DNA of 64,000 nucleotides from Doryteuthis pealeii (GCA_023376005.1 CM042151.1:76292446-76356445), one strand, 5' to 3'; positions 10,947-21,979 are shown, counted from the stretch's first letter. Translations and numbers: made by a program. Notes: generated from the letters alone by a model not told the origin.

Positions 10947-11236
10947 ATCCCTAACTTTTTCCTTATAAATTCCTACCATAAAATAAACTGAACCCTCATT
11001 TTATGTTCGTGCTTTTGCAATAAATCTTTTATTTTTCTTGCACCCATTATTTTACAATACTGAAATATATTTTCTGGTAATCCTTAACTTTTTTCTCATA
11101 AAAAAATATATTTAGTATTGTAAAATAACTAGTGCAAGAAAAATAAAACATTTATTGCAAAAACACGGACATAAAATGAGGGTTCAGTTTATTTTATGGT
11201 AGGAATTTACGATGAAAAAGTTAAGGATTACCGGGC
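10947..11236. mobile_element. Palindromic MITE, about 285 bp
   Basis: Two arms of about 125 bp are inverted copies: GGTAATCCCTAACTTTTTCC ... CCTACCATAAAATAAACTGA at the left, returning as TCAGTTTATTTTATGGTAGG ... AAGTTAAGGATTACC at the right. A second copy lies at 20315-20594, also beside a VPESEKK-type element. Confidence 0.8.
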
Positions 11237-11261
11237 AAAGTTAATAATTAGTTTCTATTTC

Positions 11262-11640
11262 TCTGAACTTTTTAGATGAGGCTAGATAATTACAATTATT
11301 TGGATTATTCGGCCAATTGTTCTTATCTTTATTGTTATCTGTACAACATTTCGACTGATGTGCCCTCTGGCATTCTACAGGTATTTCTTATCAAACTCGG
11401 GAACCTTCTTGTTGTAATTGAGAGCCTTCACGGAACTTCGAACCTAACCCTTTATTTAATCCATGGGGGTAGACTTTTCTCATTTCATTAACCATGACTG
11501 GGTACAAGTGTTAAGTTGTGTTAATTATTCTATGTTACTGTCACCCTTGACCAGGATTGAACCTGTAGCCTAGAGATAACTGTCACTTAAAACAGTATTA
11601 ACTCAACGCTTATATCCACTACACCATGTGATTGGAAGGC
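11262..11640 (-). mobile_element. Decayed Ser/Leu-SINE carrying the KKVPE-type tail
   Basis: On the minus strand the head at about 11500-11640 has the B-box CAGGTTCAATCCTGGTC. The tail toward 11262 encodes a decayed version of the KK-VPE repeat, followed by a GAAACGTTGTACAG-like motif (here GAAATGTTGTACAG). Confidence 0.6.
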
Positions 11641-11800
11641 TCCTGAGTTCAAAGAGGTTCCCAAGTCCATCAAGAAATACTTGAAGAAGACTGGAAGGCA
11701 CATCGTCCAAAATGTTGTGCAGATAAGAATAAAGATGAGGACAATAGTCTGAATGATACAAATGAATGATATAAATCAAACACAATACAGAGTCTCATCA
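11641..11800 (+). mobile_element. KKVPE-type SINE tail fragment
   Basis: Plus-strand sequence keeps GGCTCCTGAGTTCAAAGAGG, then AAGAAATACTTGAAGAAGAC and AAAATGTTGTGCAGATAA. It faces the minus-strand copy just upstream. Confidence 0.6.
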
Positions 11801-12009
11801 TTGGATGCAGTTTAGTGGCATCCCAAGAGAGTTCAGTAATGAGGGACAGTATATCTCAGTCAGGGGAAATGTTCCAATCTAAACCATAATAAAATGTAAA
11901 TGAGAATCCTTCACACTTTCCAAAACAAAATCATCATTAACCGATATTATAACTAGAACCAAATGTGTTTGTGGGTTGTATACTATTTACAAGGAATTTA
12001 CCATTTTTG

Positions 12010-12260
12010 GAGGGCATGTAAGTAAAGTCATTGGGGTGGCCTAAAGTTGGTATCAGCCAGACAGTGATGGAGTCTATCTCCTTTTCACTAGATTGTTTTT
12101 GGGGTCTGAGATGGAACGCCACACCTACCATCAGCTCCTCACTTTACTGCACAGATCCTAATGCTACTCATATGCTGTGTTGGCGAGGGCCAGTATCGAA
12201 ACCTGGAACCTTGTGCTTCCTAGTCGGACGCTCTACCGACTGTGTAAAACAGCCGTGTAG
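12010..12260 (-). mobile_element. tRNA-Lys-like SINE
   Basis: The minus strand reads CACAGTCGGTAGAGCGTCCG (A-box side) and CAGGTTTCGATACTGGCC (B-box side), then the body GCATATGAGTAGCATTAGG and GATAGACTCC. It aligns along its length with 45603-45850. Confidence 0.8.
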
Positions 12261-13989
12261 TACTCACCCTAACAGAATATATGCGACCCTGCTGACGGTG
12301 TTTAGAATATGCTAAATCTATCCCCTAGAGACGGGTACTCCCCCTCTACCCCAAAAAATAATTTAATTAATAATTGACATTTAGATAAAAATAAAATCGT
12401 GGAGAGTGGGACGTAAATAACTAAGGGATTTGTGACGCAGGTGGTGATGCAGTTTCAGTTACAGACAGGCACACAATTTCCTTTACAATAATATAAATGA
12501 ATAATAATGAAGAATGTTAACTGTAATTTCTTAAAATTTTATTGTCATACTTAACCCTTAGAACACTGAGCCTGTCCCCTACTCTATACCCCTGGCTGAA
12601 AAATAGGGGAAGACGTAAAATGTTGTAATGCGTTATTTAATAGCTTTAATTTTATAGGTAACATCGATATAGAAATGGGGATTCCCTGGACAGTCGGATA
12701 TATATCTAGGAAGTAGCATTAATATCGTTTGTACGGGTTAACAAAATAACAAAATTTATTTCATTACTTTTTTTTTATTAAATGTTCATCTATTTTTATG
12801 TATTTTTTTTTTTTTATTAAAAAATATCTTAGGTATTTAAAACAAAGTTAAATAAGTTCTACCCAAAAACAGACTTGTACAAAAATATTTCTCCTGTAAA
12901 GTTAGTAAATGAACGCAATATTCATTATATTTTGAAGGATTTAAAAAAATAGTTTATGAAATTTAAAACAGAAACCTACAAATAAAATCTAACAATTCAG
13001 CTTTCTTTTCGTAAAAATATTACTTATATGTGCATCCGTAGAATTAAAATATTGTTTTTTTTGTGAAAAGCAGTATAAAGTTTAATTAACTAAAGAAAAA
13101 GAAAATAAACATTGACAAATACTAATTTCAGTTTAATTTTTTAACACAAAGACAAATAAAAATACACATATTAAAAGTATTAAAATAGAAGTTATATATT
13201 CAAATTTAAAAAATAATTTTTTAGAGTTTCGAATTTAAATTTAAGGTGTGGCTATTTTGAATATTTTAAACGCGTTTTTCTTTGAAAAAAAAATCCTCAT
13301 AAAAGTATTTACGTAAAAACATTTTAAGAGCAAAAGTTTTTTTTTTTTTAAACAAACTTACCTTTTTTTCTCGGCTTTTAAAAAATGATTTACTATTTTT
13401 TTTAAAATGTTCTCTTGGGATAGCAAAGGCCTCGAGTGTTGAAATTTTAAATTTTTTTTAACGTAAAAAGAAGCAAATTAATCTTTGCTCGTGAGGATTG
13501 CCAAACTGTAATGATTCCTCCTGTTTGTTTGTTTGTCGTTGTTATCATACAGAAAATACATAAACAAGAAAAATATAAACAGATTTAAATCAACGACTTA
13601 TCACAATGAGTAGAATGTTGTTTCCTGCAGAGTTTACTTGCCGAACGATGTGAGTATGTACAGGTGCAATAATATAGTTGTCACTTGCAAATAATTAGAC
13701 CCGGAACTTTCTGATCAAGTAATCATTTATAACGCTGAACTTAGTTTAGCACGAGGTTAGAAAGTATGGAGGTACTAAATGAAAATCAAACTCCTTAACA
13801 ATGGTCAGCGAGATTTGATTATTAACCATTATAATACGACAGGGCAGTAAATGTGGATAATTAGAGCGTAATTTCGACAAAAAAAACCTTTTAACTTATC
13901 TCCCCTTAATTGTTTGATTTTTTTCTCTAAACTCATACTACGAAAAATATTTAAAAAAACAAAAAAATGCTATTTTTAATAAAAGAAAT
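12261..13989. other. AT-rich intergenic DNA
   Basis: Long A/T homopolymers and a short CTCCCC-rich patch near 12340. No gene, RNA or clear element ends are visible. It may hold old unrecognised repeats. Confidence 0.45.
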
Positions 13990-14990
13990 ATTCTACTTTG
14001 CCACTCCCGGTAAAATAGACACGATTTTATAGTTTATTTTACCGGGTCCTAGTAAAATATACCACTGGCTATTTTGCCAGCAAATATATTTCAAACTATC
14101 TAAAAGCTGAAAGATTAAATTGGTTGTTGATGAGCGATCCGGAATTAAAAGGTAATTGCTTAAAAAGTAGTTTTTTTGCAATTCTGTGATACAAACAAAC
14201 TTTAAAACAATCTATCTAAAAGCTATTTTCTTAAAATGGTACTTGACAAGAATTCATCTTGTTAGGTTAGGTTGGGTTTAGGGTTAGGATAACAATTAGT
14301 GGAAAATACCATTTTTCCACTTTGGAAAAAGTTCATGATAGTCAAATTTACATTTCTCATTTCCTTTAATTTTTTTTTTTAAATTTGTAAAAATTCACGT
14401 TTGATCACAAAATATTTTTAATTTAGAAGAATTTTTGGCTGAACTTGCACAAAGGTTGTCAAAATTATGGTGATCAGAAAAAACAGAACCCAATTATTTA
14501 TTTATTTTCCCATTAAACTAACCTTAAACCCTAACCCAACCTTAAACCTCCCTAGTTAAAATTAACAGTTTTATTACAAAATGTGGGTTCTGTTTTTTCT
14601 GGGTCACCGGTATACAGATTGACCCAGAAAAAACAGAACCCAAATTATTTATGCATTTTCCAATTAAACTAACCCTAACCCAACCCCAACCCTAACCTAG
14701 ATCCCCATAATTACAACTAACAGTTTTATTACAAAATTTGTGGGTTCTGTTTTTTCTGGGTCACCCTAATTTTGACACCTTTGTGCAAGTTCAGCCGAAT
14801 TTTTTGTGTCTTTATCCTTCACAAAATATAAATACAAATGAATATAAATAATTTTTGTGTTAAACCTGTGTTGCTATTTTTTAACATTACTTGCATTCAT
14901 AAAAAAAAAATATTTACAGGGCCGGTAAAATAAGCATAAAAATAGATTTGTTTATTTTACCGGGAGCGGCAAAATAGATTCTGCCTAAAT
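13990..14990. mobile_element. 1.0-kb foldback element with about 62-bp inverted ends
   Basis: The left end CTTTGCCACTCCCGGTAAAA ... TTTACCGGGTCC is mirrored at the right by GGGCCGGTAAAATAAG ... TTTACCGGGAGCGGCAAAAT. The interior has no transposase, so it is non-autonomous. It holds a second, nested foldback at about 14385-14820. A clear target duplication is not visible. Confidence 0.75.
14385..14820. mobile_element. Nested foldback with two inner inverted units
   Basis: The outer arms read GGCTGAACTTGCACAAAGGT and its complement near 14780-14800. Inside, two tandem units each run from AGAAAAAACAGAACCC to GGGTTCTGTTTTTTCTGG with a core rich in CCCTAACC-like words. The core resembles, but is not, a telomeric array. 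Confidence 0.7.
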
Positions 14991-15137
14991 ACGCTGTAAT
15001 CAATAAAGTTCTTAGAAATATATGAACCGTAAAAATCTATTTTAAAGAAAAAGGGAATACAAGAATTAGGATTCAAGTTTGACTTTCTACTTTTTTAAAA
15101 GAATGAATTCATTTTTAAGAACTTCCTTTTTTTAAAA

Positions 15138-15345
15138 ATTACTGTGTCCCATCATGGTGTAATGGTTTGCAAGCCAGTCTCGCAAATCCATTACAATGAA
15201 TAATGACTCGCTGAATGCCTCATACTTGCAATATCCTACCCTGCTGAACAGGTTGGGCAAACACTTACCACCCCACAGTATGTTGCATGGAAATCTGATT
15301 TGGACCTTAAAAATATATATTAAAAATAAAAAAATGGGCATATGA
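15138..15345 (+). mobile_element. tRNA-derived SINE (GGTGTAATGG head)
   Basis: A-box-like CATGGTGTAATGGTTTGCAA starts the copy. The middle differs from the 39-kb array, so it is a diverged member of the Gln-like group or a related family. Confidence 0.5.
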
Positions 15346-15379
15346 TTATGATTTTATATAAAATTAAATGTAAATTGTT

Positions 15380-15414
<35 letters not shown>

Positions 15415-15471
15415 TGAAAGATAAATCAATTGATAATAACTCTTTTATTCTTATATATATATGTGTGTATA

Positions 15472-15595
15472 TAGTGGAGATGTGAGGAACACAAGACAAA
15501 AGTGTGAGCTTAGCATCATCAATTGTTTTAATGCGAAATATATCCTACAGACTTTTGTCTGAGTTTTGTTCTTGTGTTCCTCACATCTCCACCAC
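15472..15595. repeat. Hairpin-forming inverted repeat
   Basis: TGGAGATGTGAGGAACACAA and ACAAAAGT on the left return as ACTTTTGT and TTGTGTTCCTCACATCTCCA on the right. The central part is unpaired. It is probably a small foldback MITE. AT microsatellites flank it. Confidence 0.7.
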
Positions 15596-15834
15596 ATTCT
15601 GTCGGATTCATTCCAATCCTCTTTCCATATATATATATATATATATATAATATATCACTGATATATATCAGTGGATAACTATTATATATGCTCCGAACTG
15701 ATAGAGCTCTCTGGAAGGGAATTTAGCTGACGCTCACTACCTATGCTTAAAGCAAGGATCTCCTATTAAAACGGATATGAGTTCTCTAGTGACCTTGACA
15801 TATGTATCTATGTATGTATTTATCAGTTAAATTC

Positions 15835-15971
15835 TCATTCACTTGTAGGTGCTGATGATGGCCCAGTATGACTGATGATAAATTGGTTGGGTTTCGATCC
15901 TAGCTGGAGGTAGCCTATGAAATCAAGTCTCACTGAGGAGACGTGATATGTTGAAACACGGTGTCTGACTA

Positions 15972-15985
<14 letters not shown>
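15835..15985. repeat. Possible SINE tail fragment
   Basis: It contains GGGTTTCGATCCTAGC and TATGTTGAAACACGGTGTCT, motifs that look like a B-box and a SINE 3' tail, followed by CA and TA microsatellites. I cannot define its ends. Confidence 0.35.
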
Positions 15986-16009
<24 letters not shown>

Positions 16010-16059
16010 GGAAGCAGCATTCTAGAAACCATTCAACTAAAATGAGCAAGACATGATGG

Positions 16060-16372
16060 TGTTGGGTTCAAGGTTATGATAAGTTGAACAAAACAACTCC
16101 GACACGAGTGTTAAACATAACATAATGGACTTTAATACATTGGACAGCACCTCAGGTAACATTTAAGACATGAAATACACATACAATGAAAGGTATGATA
16201 TACAATAAAAAACGTATACATTAGTTCACTACATGAACATACAAAAGTGGAGATAGGACTGGGGAGTCCATAATTTCAAGTAAACTACTAGCGTTGTGTT
16301 GGGGGCTAAAGTCCCCACACGAGAAGGGTGTAGACATAAATGTCTAACCCATGTGAGTGAGGTCCTGAGGAG

Positions 16373-16424
<52 letters not shown>

Positions 16425-16519
16425 AAAACAGGCGGTTAAATACAACAGAATCCTGGTGGTCAAAAACGGGAACCCAGAGGGAAGATAACTCTTCCAGGCA
16501 AAGGAAAGACAACCCAACA
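16060..16519 (-). mobile_element. Solo LTR, about 460 bp
   Basis: The block starts TGTTGGGT and ends ACCCAACA, the short inverted ends of a retrotransposon LTR. On the minus strand it has an ATTAAA hexamer near the middle-to-end, as in an R region, and shares CCATGTGAGTGAGGTC-type and GAGAAGGGTGTAGACA-type stretches with the LTR-like block at 32957-33411. A GA-repeat tract (16376-16421) lies inside. A matching 5-bp target duplication is not evident. Confidence 0.6.
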
Positions 16520-16546
16520 CTGGGTACTGCTAAAGTAAGGATGAAA

Positions 16547-16695
16547 GCATTTTTTGCCTATATCAGTCTGATTTTTACTAATTTTAAGATTTCATATCCT
16601 GTTTTATTGCTACGATTTTCACATCTTAACAGCAATAAGACTGGATATTAAATCTTCAAATAAGTAAAAACAGACTGAAAGAGGCAAAAAATGCT
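16547..16695. mobile_element. Palindromic MITE, copy 1
   Basis: GCATTTTTTGCC and CAGTCTGATTTTTACTAATT on the left are mirrored by TAAGTAAAAACAGACTG and GGCAAAAAATGC on the right, enclosing GCAATAAGAC-type arms around a short loop. A second copy lies at 17188-17301. Confidence 0.75.
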
Positions 16696-16740
16696 GAAGT
16701 AAATTTCTATGTGAACTATATCATATATATATATATATGT

Positions 16741-17012
16741 AGGAAGCACGTGGTGTAATGGTTAAAGTCATGGAAATGGACTCGTCGCTCCAAGTTCAAA
16801 TCTGGACGGGGTAAATGCATTTCACTTAGCGCTAATACCTTGGGAAAGGTATGAATCCTACTCTCCCTCAGCTATGGGCAAATAGTAGGGCTGACTCTTA
16901 AACTTGGTTAGCAACCGGTCTAGGAGAAGGAAAACTCTGAATTCAAACCTGTAAACTCCTTAAGAAATTGACCATGTCGCATCCAGCTCGTGCGAGGGGT
17001 TGGTAAATATAT
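16741..17012 (+). mobile_element. tRNA-Gln-like SINE
   Basis: The head reads CACGTGGTGTAATGGTTAAAG and CCAAGTTCAAATCTGGAC, matching the A and B box layout of tRNA-Gln. The body has GGGAAAGGTATGAATCC, TATGGGCAAATAGTAGGG and ATTGACCATGTCGCATCC. It ends in a TA microsatellite. Confidence 0.85.
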
Positions 17013-17049
17013 ATATATATTATATATATTATATATTATAATATCAATC

Positions 17050-17165
17050 ATCTTCATCATCATCAAGGCGTGCTGACAGCATTTATTTGATTCTTTCTTG
17101 CCATCCATCTCTATCAACTGTCACTGTTGGTAAGTCCTCTTGACAACATCCAGCATCCACGCAAA
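17050..17165 (-). mobile_element. 3' end of a non-LTR retrotransposon (LINE)
   Basis: On the minus strand it reads GCCQEDLPTVTVDRDGWQERIK and then a stop. This matches the C-terminal tail seen at 23040-23520 (GCHLKNLPRRMTVMDGW). Only the last about 35 codons and the 3' UTR remain. Confidence 0.65.
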
Positions 17166-17187
17166 GCTGATAAATATAACTTTTTGC

Positions 17188-17301
17188 TGGTCTGATTTTT
17201 ACTAATTTGAAGATTCCATATCCGGTCTTATTGCATTAATTTTTCTATCTCCATAGCAATAAGACCAGATATGAGATCTTCAAATTAGTAAAAATCAGAC
17301 A
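17188..17301. mobile_element. Palindromic MITE, copy 2
   Basis: GTCTGATTTTTACTAATTTG ... GGTCTTATTGC returns as GCAATAAGACC ... CAAATTAGTAAAAATCAGAC. The arms are about 45 bp, better conserved than in copy 1 at 16547-16695. Confidence 0.8.
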
Positions 17302-17339
17302 AAAAAATCATTCTGTTTTGGAGACAGTTTAAAATTTTA

Positions 17340-17545
17340 TATATATATTTTTTTTTTTGGTTTAGATTAAAATATATTTTAGTTTGGACTGTTGTTAAGT
17401 TTTCACTTGAACTATAAAACCATTTTTTATTTCATTTCTTATGTCCTGTACTTTTTGTATCAACAATTCAAAATATTATTGTTTTGGACTTTCTTTAATC
17501 ACTTGAAATTGTATCTTCATGGTTTTAGTTTGGACATTCAATTTT
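17340..17545 (+). repeat. Interspersed repeat shared with 21545-21725
   Basis: TGGACTGTTGTTAAGTTTTC, TACTTTTTGTATCAACAATT and ATGGTTTTAGTTTGGA align with the second copy. The 63-codon open frame here is not conserved in the other copy, so it is not a gene. Confidence 0.55.
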
Positions 17546-17589
17546 TTTTGGACATTCAATTTTTTGGACATTCAATTTTTTAAAACTCA

Positions 17590-18380
17590 TTTTTAAACTC
17601 ATTTTCTTTTTTTAAACCATAGATGCAACCCACACAGGTACATATTCATTCTTGTTGGTGTAAGAAGAGTAACATGAATCGACCATCTCATACGACGTAC
17701 GAAGTCCAGAATGCCAATGGTGGTGCCCACCAGTCATTAAGTAGAGACTTATTGACGGCCTGCCACTAATATTTGCATAAAACCATGAATGGTCACTCTA
17801 AGTTAACTATCAATAAAGGGAGGTTACTCTAACCTACCCACACAGTTGGGTATCCAATCTTTTTTTAAAACACATCTTTAATCTAATTAATGCATTATAT
17901 GGGAACCTAACAGGTGTTAAAGTGGACCTGGGAGTAATTGCAATGAAGGAGTACTCCACACTCCCCAGAGCTCCAGAATTGGAACCTCACTACATTGATG
18001 TAGTTTAGTGTCATACTCAAGACAATAAGACCCTCAGTCACCGCCTTTTAGCACATATATGATAAAAAGGGTTGGGTGTTTGCCATAAGAGCAATTGAGG
18101 AATATAGTTGGGACAATCATATAAGTTCTCAGGCTTGTAACTAGCCGATTGAAAGGAGGAGACCTCTGATCACTTGTCTAGCCCAAGTGAGGGCCAAAGT
18201 GAAGTGTTGCAAGTCATGTACAATATCCTGGTTACTGAACAAGCAACCAGGATATTGTCCTTAGGCATTATGGGTCCCCACCAATGGCCAACAGCTGGCC
18301 CTTATTCGATGGTCTTATTACTCTGCAGAAGTGCAGAGTCAGTGTATTCTACAGCCTCAGCTGACAGGGTGTTAATTTAT
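17590..18380 (+). repeat. Family A repeat, split by another repeat
   Basis: The family A sequence begins near 17610 (AACCATAGATGCAACCC) and resumes near 17900 (GGGAACCTAACAGGTGTTAA), ending CTCTGCAGAAGTGCAG and GCTGACAGGGTG. The interruption at 17655-17860 is a 200-bp repeat also found at 37076-37265. Confidence 0.7.
17655..17860 (+). repeat. 200-bp interspersed repeat, copy 1
   Basis: It contains GTAAGAAGAGTAACATGAAT, GACGGCCTGCCACTAATATT, TCACTCTAAGTTAACTATC and GAGGTTACTCTAACCTA. It matches 37076-37265 over its full length, with differences only at scattered bases. Class unknown. Confidence 0.65.
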
Positions 18381-18653
18381 TCGGGGGGGGGGGTGAATGG
18401 AAATAAAGTAAATTTTTTTATAGAATTTCAAAACAATAAATGTCTAGTCATAAGAAAATCATGGACTTTTTTTTTTTGTCGGAAATATTTTTTATCATTT
18501 AGCAAAGAAGACCTACCTTTACTCCTGCAATTGAAAAATAATGATTTTTATTTATTTTTTATTTTTTTGAAACATTGATTTTAACGATTTTATAAGTGTA
18601 ATGTAGCATGTCTTAATTGCTGATATATGGACCTCTCCATGCTGCAACATCCC

Positions 18654-18894
18654 TTAACTCTTAACATCCTATACCACCTCATTCCACCCGGCCGGAAGTC
18701 TCATTTGTTTCCCTAATCTACCCCAAATGATATCATTTGTTTAAATGTAATATTAAACATATTTACAAGTCTTTGATTTAAGGGAAATAACAGTTAACTT
18801 CAGATGCAAGGGTCATTTTTAGCCCTTTTTTAAAATATATCCTTATAGGGATGCTCTGGACTTAGAAAATTCTCAACAGGATGTTAAGAGTTAA
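18654..18894. mobile_element. piggyBac-like MITE flanked by TTAA
   Basis: TTAA at 18654-18657 is followed by CTCTTAACATCCTAT. The inverted GGATGTTAAGAG ends at 18890 and is followed by TTAA. TTAA target duplication is the piggyBac signature. The 233-bp interior is non-coding. The TIRs are short, so the assignment is tentative. Confidence 0.5.
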
Positions 18895-18899
18895 TTAAA

Positions 18900-19624
18900 G
18901 ATCCAGTGTAACCCTGTTTTGGATTTAAAAAAAAAAGATTTGGACACAAGTCAATTTGTTTCTCTGCTGTTCACAATTTTATTTTGCCGTTTGATCATGA
19001 TAAAAGTAACCTACACACAGAGAGATAGAGAGAACTGTTTGTCATACCAGAATTGTCACATAAGAGTGAATGTCAGCTGATTGTCAAGGGAAAAAGAAAG
19101 AAAGAAAAGCTGTAGCTTTCAGCTAACTTCAGCTGGCATCATTTCTGCCTCTCCCCTGGGACTCTCACTCCAACAGCCATTTGAACCCCAAGACCCCGAT
19201 TTTATGATAACTGTTAGTTCTCCACATGTTGCCTGATTCTTTTATGGTCGGACCTAAAGGACACTATACCACAGGACTTATTGACTTACTTACTTATTTA
19301 CTTTAATTTCTTTTACAACTGGCCGAGGATGGCGGCTAGATACTTAACAAAAAGTAATAAGACCTATAGTAAAAAAGCGGTGTTAACATAGAGATTTGAT
19401 GTTGATATTTCCTTTTTTTTTAATTTTAATTTTTTCAGAGATTAAGAAAATGGTTAATGGGTAAATGTTAATTCTTTTGTGTTTTTGTTTTGCAAGCTAA
19501 AGAAAGCCACAATCAGTAAGTTTCAGATGAGGTGTGGTGCAAAAATGATTAAAGGGGGAAAAAAAAAATTATTTCAATAATTCTACCCCATCCTGTTATA
19601 TTTGCCTATATATTTCCTACACTA
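18900..19624. other. Intergenic DNA without recognised features
   Basis: Mixed-composition sequence with a short AAAG repeat near 19095. No gene supported. Confidence 0.4.
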
Positions 19625-20005
19625 GTTGTTTGTTTTGTTTTATGGAATATCAATCATGGTGGGTCATTTAATGCCAGCAAACTTTTGAAAGATTTGTAGC
19701 GATAGTTTTTAAACTCAATTTTTTTTGTAAACAAATTTTCTATTTAACCCATAGATGGAACCCTAACAGGTACTACCACTCCAGGTCAGAGTGGACCTGG
19801 GAGCAATGGTGATAAAGGGGTGTTCCACAATCCTCAGACCTCCAGAACTGGAACCTCACCATTAGTTAGAGTTTAACATCATACCCAGAACATAAAGACC
19901 CACAGCCACCACCTTCTAGCACCCATATGATAAAGAGGGTTGGGGCTTGCAATAGGTTTGGGACAATTATATAGGTGCTAGGGTTTGACATGACCAGCTG
20001 ATTGG
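19625..20005 (+). repeat. Family A repeat, 3'-truncated
   Basis: It runs from TTTTATGGAATATCAATCAT through CCCATAGATGGAACCC and GAGCAATGGTGATAAAGGGG to TGACATGACCAGCTGATTGG, then stops before the CTCTGCAGAGG end. Confidence 0.75.
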
Positions 20006-20314
20006 GTACAATGGAGGATATATTGTGTATGTATACTTCACAATGAAGATGAGGTTAACTGTCTGAAATATTGAAATAATACAATGAAATTGAAGTTTAC
20101 CAAATTTTTTTCATTCCTTAATGATACCTGCATTGGAAAAATGAAGCTTCTGATTACCCTTATTGTACTTTTGACCAGGCCTATGAATGGTATATTTTAA
20201 AACTTTCTGATACAGAAATTTTACAAGCAAAAAAAAAAAAAAAAAAGAAAGAAAGAAAGAAATCCCAAATATTGTGGAAATTACTTCCTTTTATTGAAAA
20301 TTAGAAGGGCTATT

Positions 20315-20594
20315 GTAATCCTTAACTTTTTCCTCATAAATTCCTACCATAAAATAAACTGAACACTCAATTTATGTCCGTGTTTTTGCAATAAATGTTT
20401 TATTTTTCTTGCACCCAATATTTTACAATACTAAATATATTTTCTTTATTCTTTAACAAATAAAGAAAATATATTTAGTATTGTAAAATAACAGGTGCAA
20501 GAAAAATAAAACATTTATTGCAAAAACACGGACATAAAATGAGGGTTCAGTTTATTTTATGGTAGGAATTTATGAGGAACAAGTTAAGGATTAC
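20315..20594. mobile_element. Palindromic MITE, about 280 bp, second copy
   Basis: The same family as 10947-11236. The arms begin TAATCCTTAACTTTTTCC and end GTTAAGGATTA, with TAGTATTGTAAAATAAC near the centre. It abuts a minus-strand KKVPE-type element, as the first copy does. Confidence 0.8.
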
Positions 20595-20946
20595 TCTCAG
20601 TATTACCCAGGTGGAGGGAATAACAGTACATAAATAGTAATAATAAGAAACGTGTTCTATAATATTTCTCTGAATGTTTGAGATGAGGCTTGAAAATTAG
20701 TATTATCTGCATTACTCGGACTACTGTCCCCATCTTCATTGTTATTTGTACAACGTTTTGGCCGATATACCCTCTGGCCTTCTTCAGGTATTTCTTGTCA
20801 GACTCGGGAACCTTCTTTTCGAACTCGGGAACTTTCTTGTCATATTCGGGAGCCATCTCGGAACTTTGAACCTAACCCTTTATTTATTTCACGGGGGTAT
20901 CCTGTTCTCATTCCGCTAACCATAGCTGGGGTATCAAGACATTAGG
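20584..20946 (-). mobile_element. SINE-like element with VPESDKK minisatellite tail
   Basis: A 90-codon frame begins MAPEYDKKVPEFEKKVPESDKK (the repeat unit is 7 codons, 21 bp) and continues KARGYIGQNVVQITMKMG. The frame begins directly after a CCCCGTGAAATAAATAAAGG leader. The KKVPE unit is repeated in six or more elements in this window, with stops in some. I therefore read it as repeat-derived rather than a gene. Confidence 0.6.
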
Positions 20947-20990
20947 TTTATAAGATCCCAAAATTTACACTCAATTCTCCAATTGGACAC

Positions 20991-21352
20991 ATGGCCGAGT
21001 GGATAAGGCAGTTAGGTTAAGACAGTTCTAAGTGACAGTTATCTCTGGAACCCGAGTTCAATCCTGAGTGAAAGCTGTTAGAAAAATAATTAATTAACAC
21101 AACTCCTACCCCAGCTATGGTTAGCGGAATGAGAACAGGATACCCCCGTGGAATAAATAAATAAATATGGCTCCCGAATACAAGAAAGTTCCCGAGTTTG
21201 AAAAGAAGGTTCCCGAGTCCGAGAAGAAATACCTGAAGAAGGCCAGAGGGTATATCGGCCGAAACGTTGTACAAATAACAATGAAGATGTGGACGATAGT
21301 CCGAGTAACGCAGATAATACTAGTGTTCTATAATGTATTTCTTCTAAATTAA
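20991..21352 (+). mobile_element. tRNA-Ser/Leu-like SINE with KKVPE-type tail
   Basis: The tRNA-like head has the A-box TGGCCGAGTGGATAAGGC and the B-box GAGTTCAATCCTGAG, the layout of tRNA-Ser/Leu. It is joined to GGTTAGCGGAATGAGAACAG and then the open stretch MAPEYKKVPEFEKKVPESEKK, KARGYIGRNVVQITMKM. It is head-to-head with the minus copy at 20584-20946. The 3' end contains CTGAAGAAGGCC and CCGAAACGTTGTAC. Confidence 0.75.
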
Positions 21353-21544
21353 TAAATTTATTTATTTCATTTTATTATTTATTATTACTTAGAAGTGGAT
21401 CTTAGTAAAATCTATATAAAAATTCCGGTTACATAAAAAGATTTAAATAAAAAGACATTCAAGAATTTTGCAGTTATTTTTTTTAATGGCTTTCTTATAA
21501 AAGTTATACACAACAACTATTGTCTATATTATAAAATGTATTCA

Positions 21545-21725
21545 AATTTTTTTTATTTTGGTTTGGTCTGTTGTTAAGCTTTGATATGAACTTGTATAAA
21601 ACCATAATAATCAAGTTTCATTCCTTTTCTTATGCTCTCTACTTTTTGTATTATCAATTAAAAATATCATGGTTTTGGAATTTCTTCAATGACTTGAAAA
21701 TTTGCCTTTATTTTGCACAAGCTAA
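21545..21725 (+). repeat. Interspersed repeat shared with 17340-17545
   Basis: TTGTTAAGCTTTGATATGAA, CTACTTTTTGTATTATCAAT and CAATGACTTGAAAATTTGCC align with the copy at 17.4 kb in the same order. Confidence 0.55.
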
Positions 21726-21979
21726 AAAAAGTCTTTTTTTTCTTCCTTTTAAAATAAATAAAAATCTTCCTCATTTAATTGATGTTTCATTGTTTCTTAA
21801 AAAAAAAAAAAAAAAAAACACAAAACCACAATTTCAACACTAAATAGACCAAAATAAATATAATTTATTTTCTAAAATGTTTCAATGTTTTTTGTTTGTT
21901 ATGATACTAACAACTATAAGTGATAACAAAGTAAACAAAAAACAAAAACAAAATATTTTGATTTCAGAACAATCAAAAT

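Noticed and set aside
14268..14700. Possible interstitial telomere repeats (TTAGGG-like)
   Set aside because: Only scattered CCCTAACC/GGTTAGGG words, with no regular hexamer array; they belong to the inner part of a foldback element.
18174..18578. 134-codon plus frame
   Set aside because: It runs from family A into poly-T rich DNA; no conserved domain and no support from other copies.
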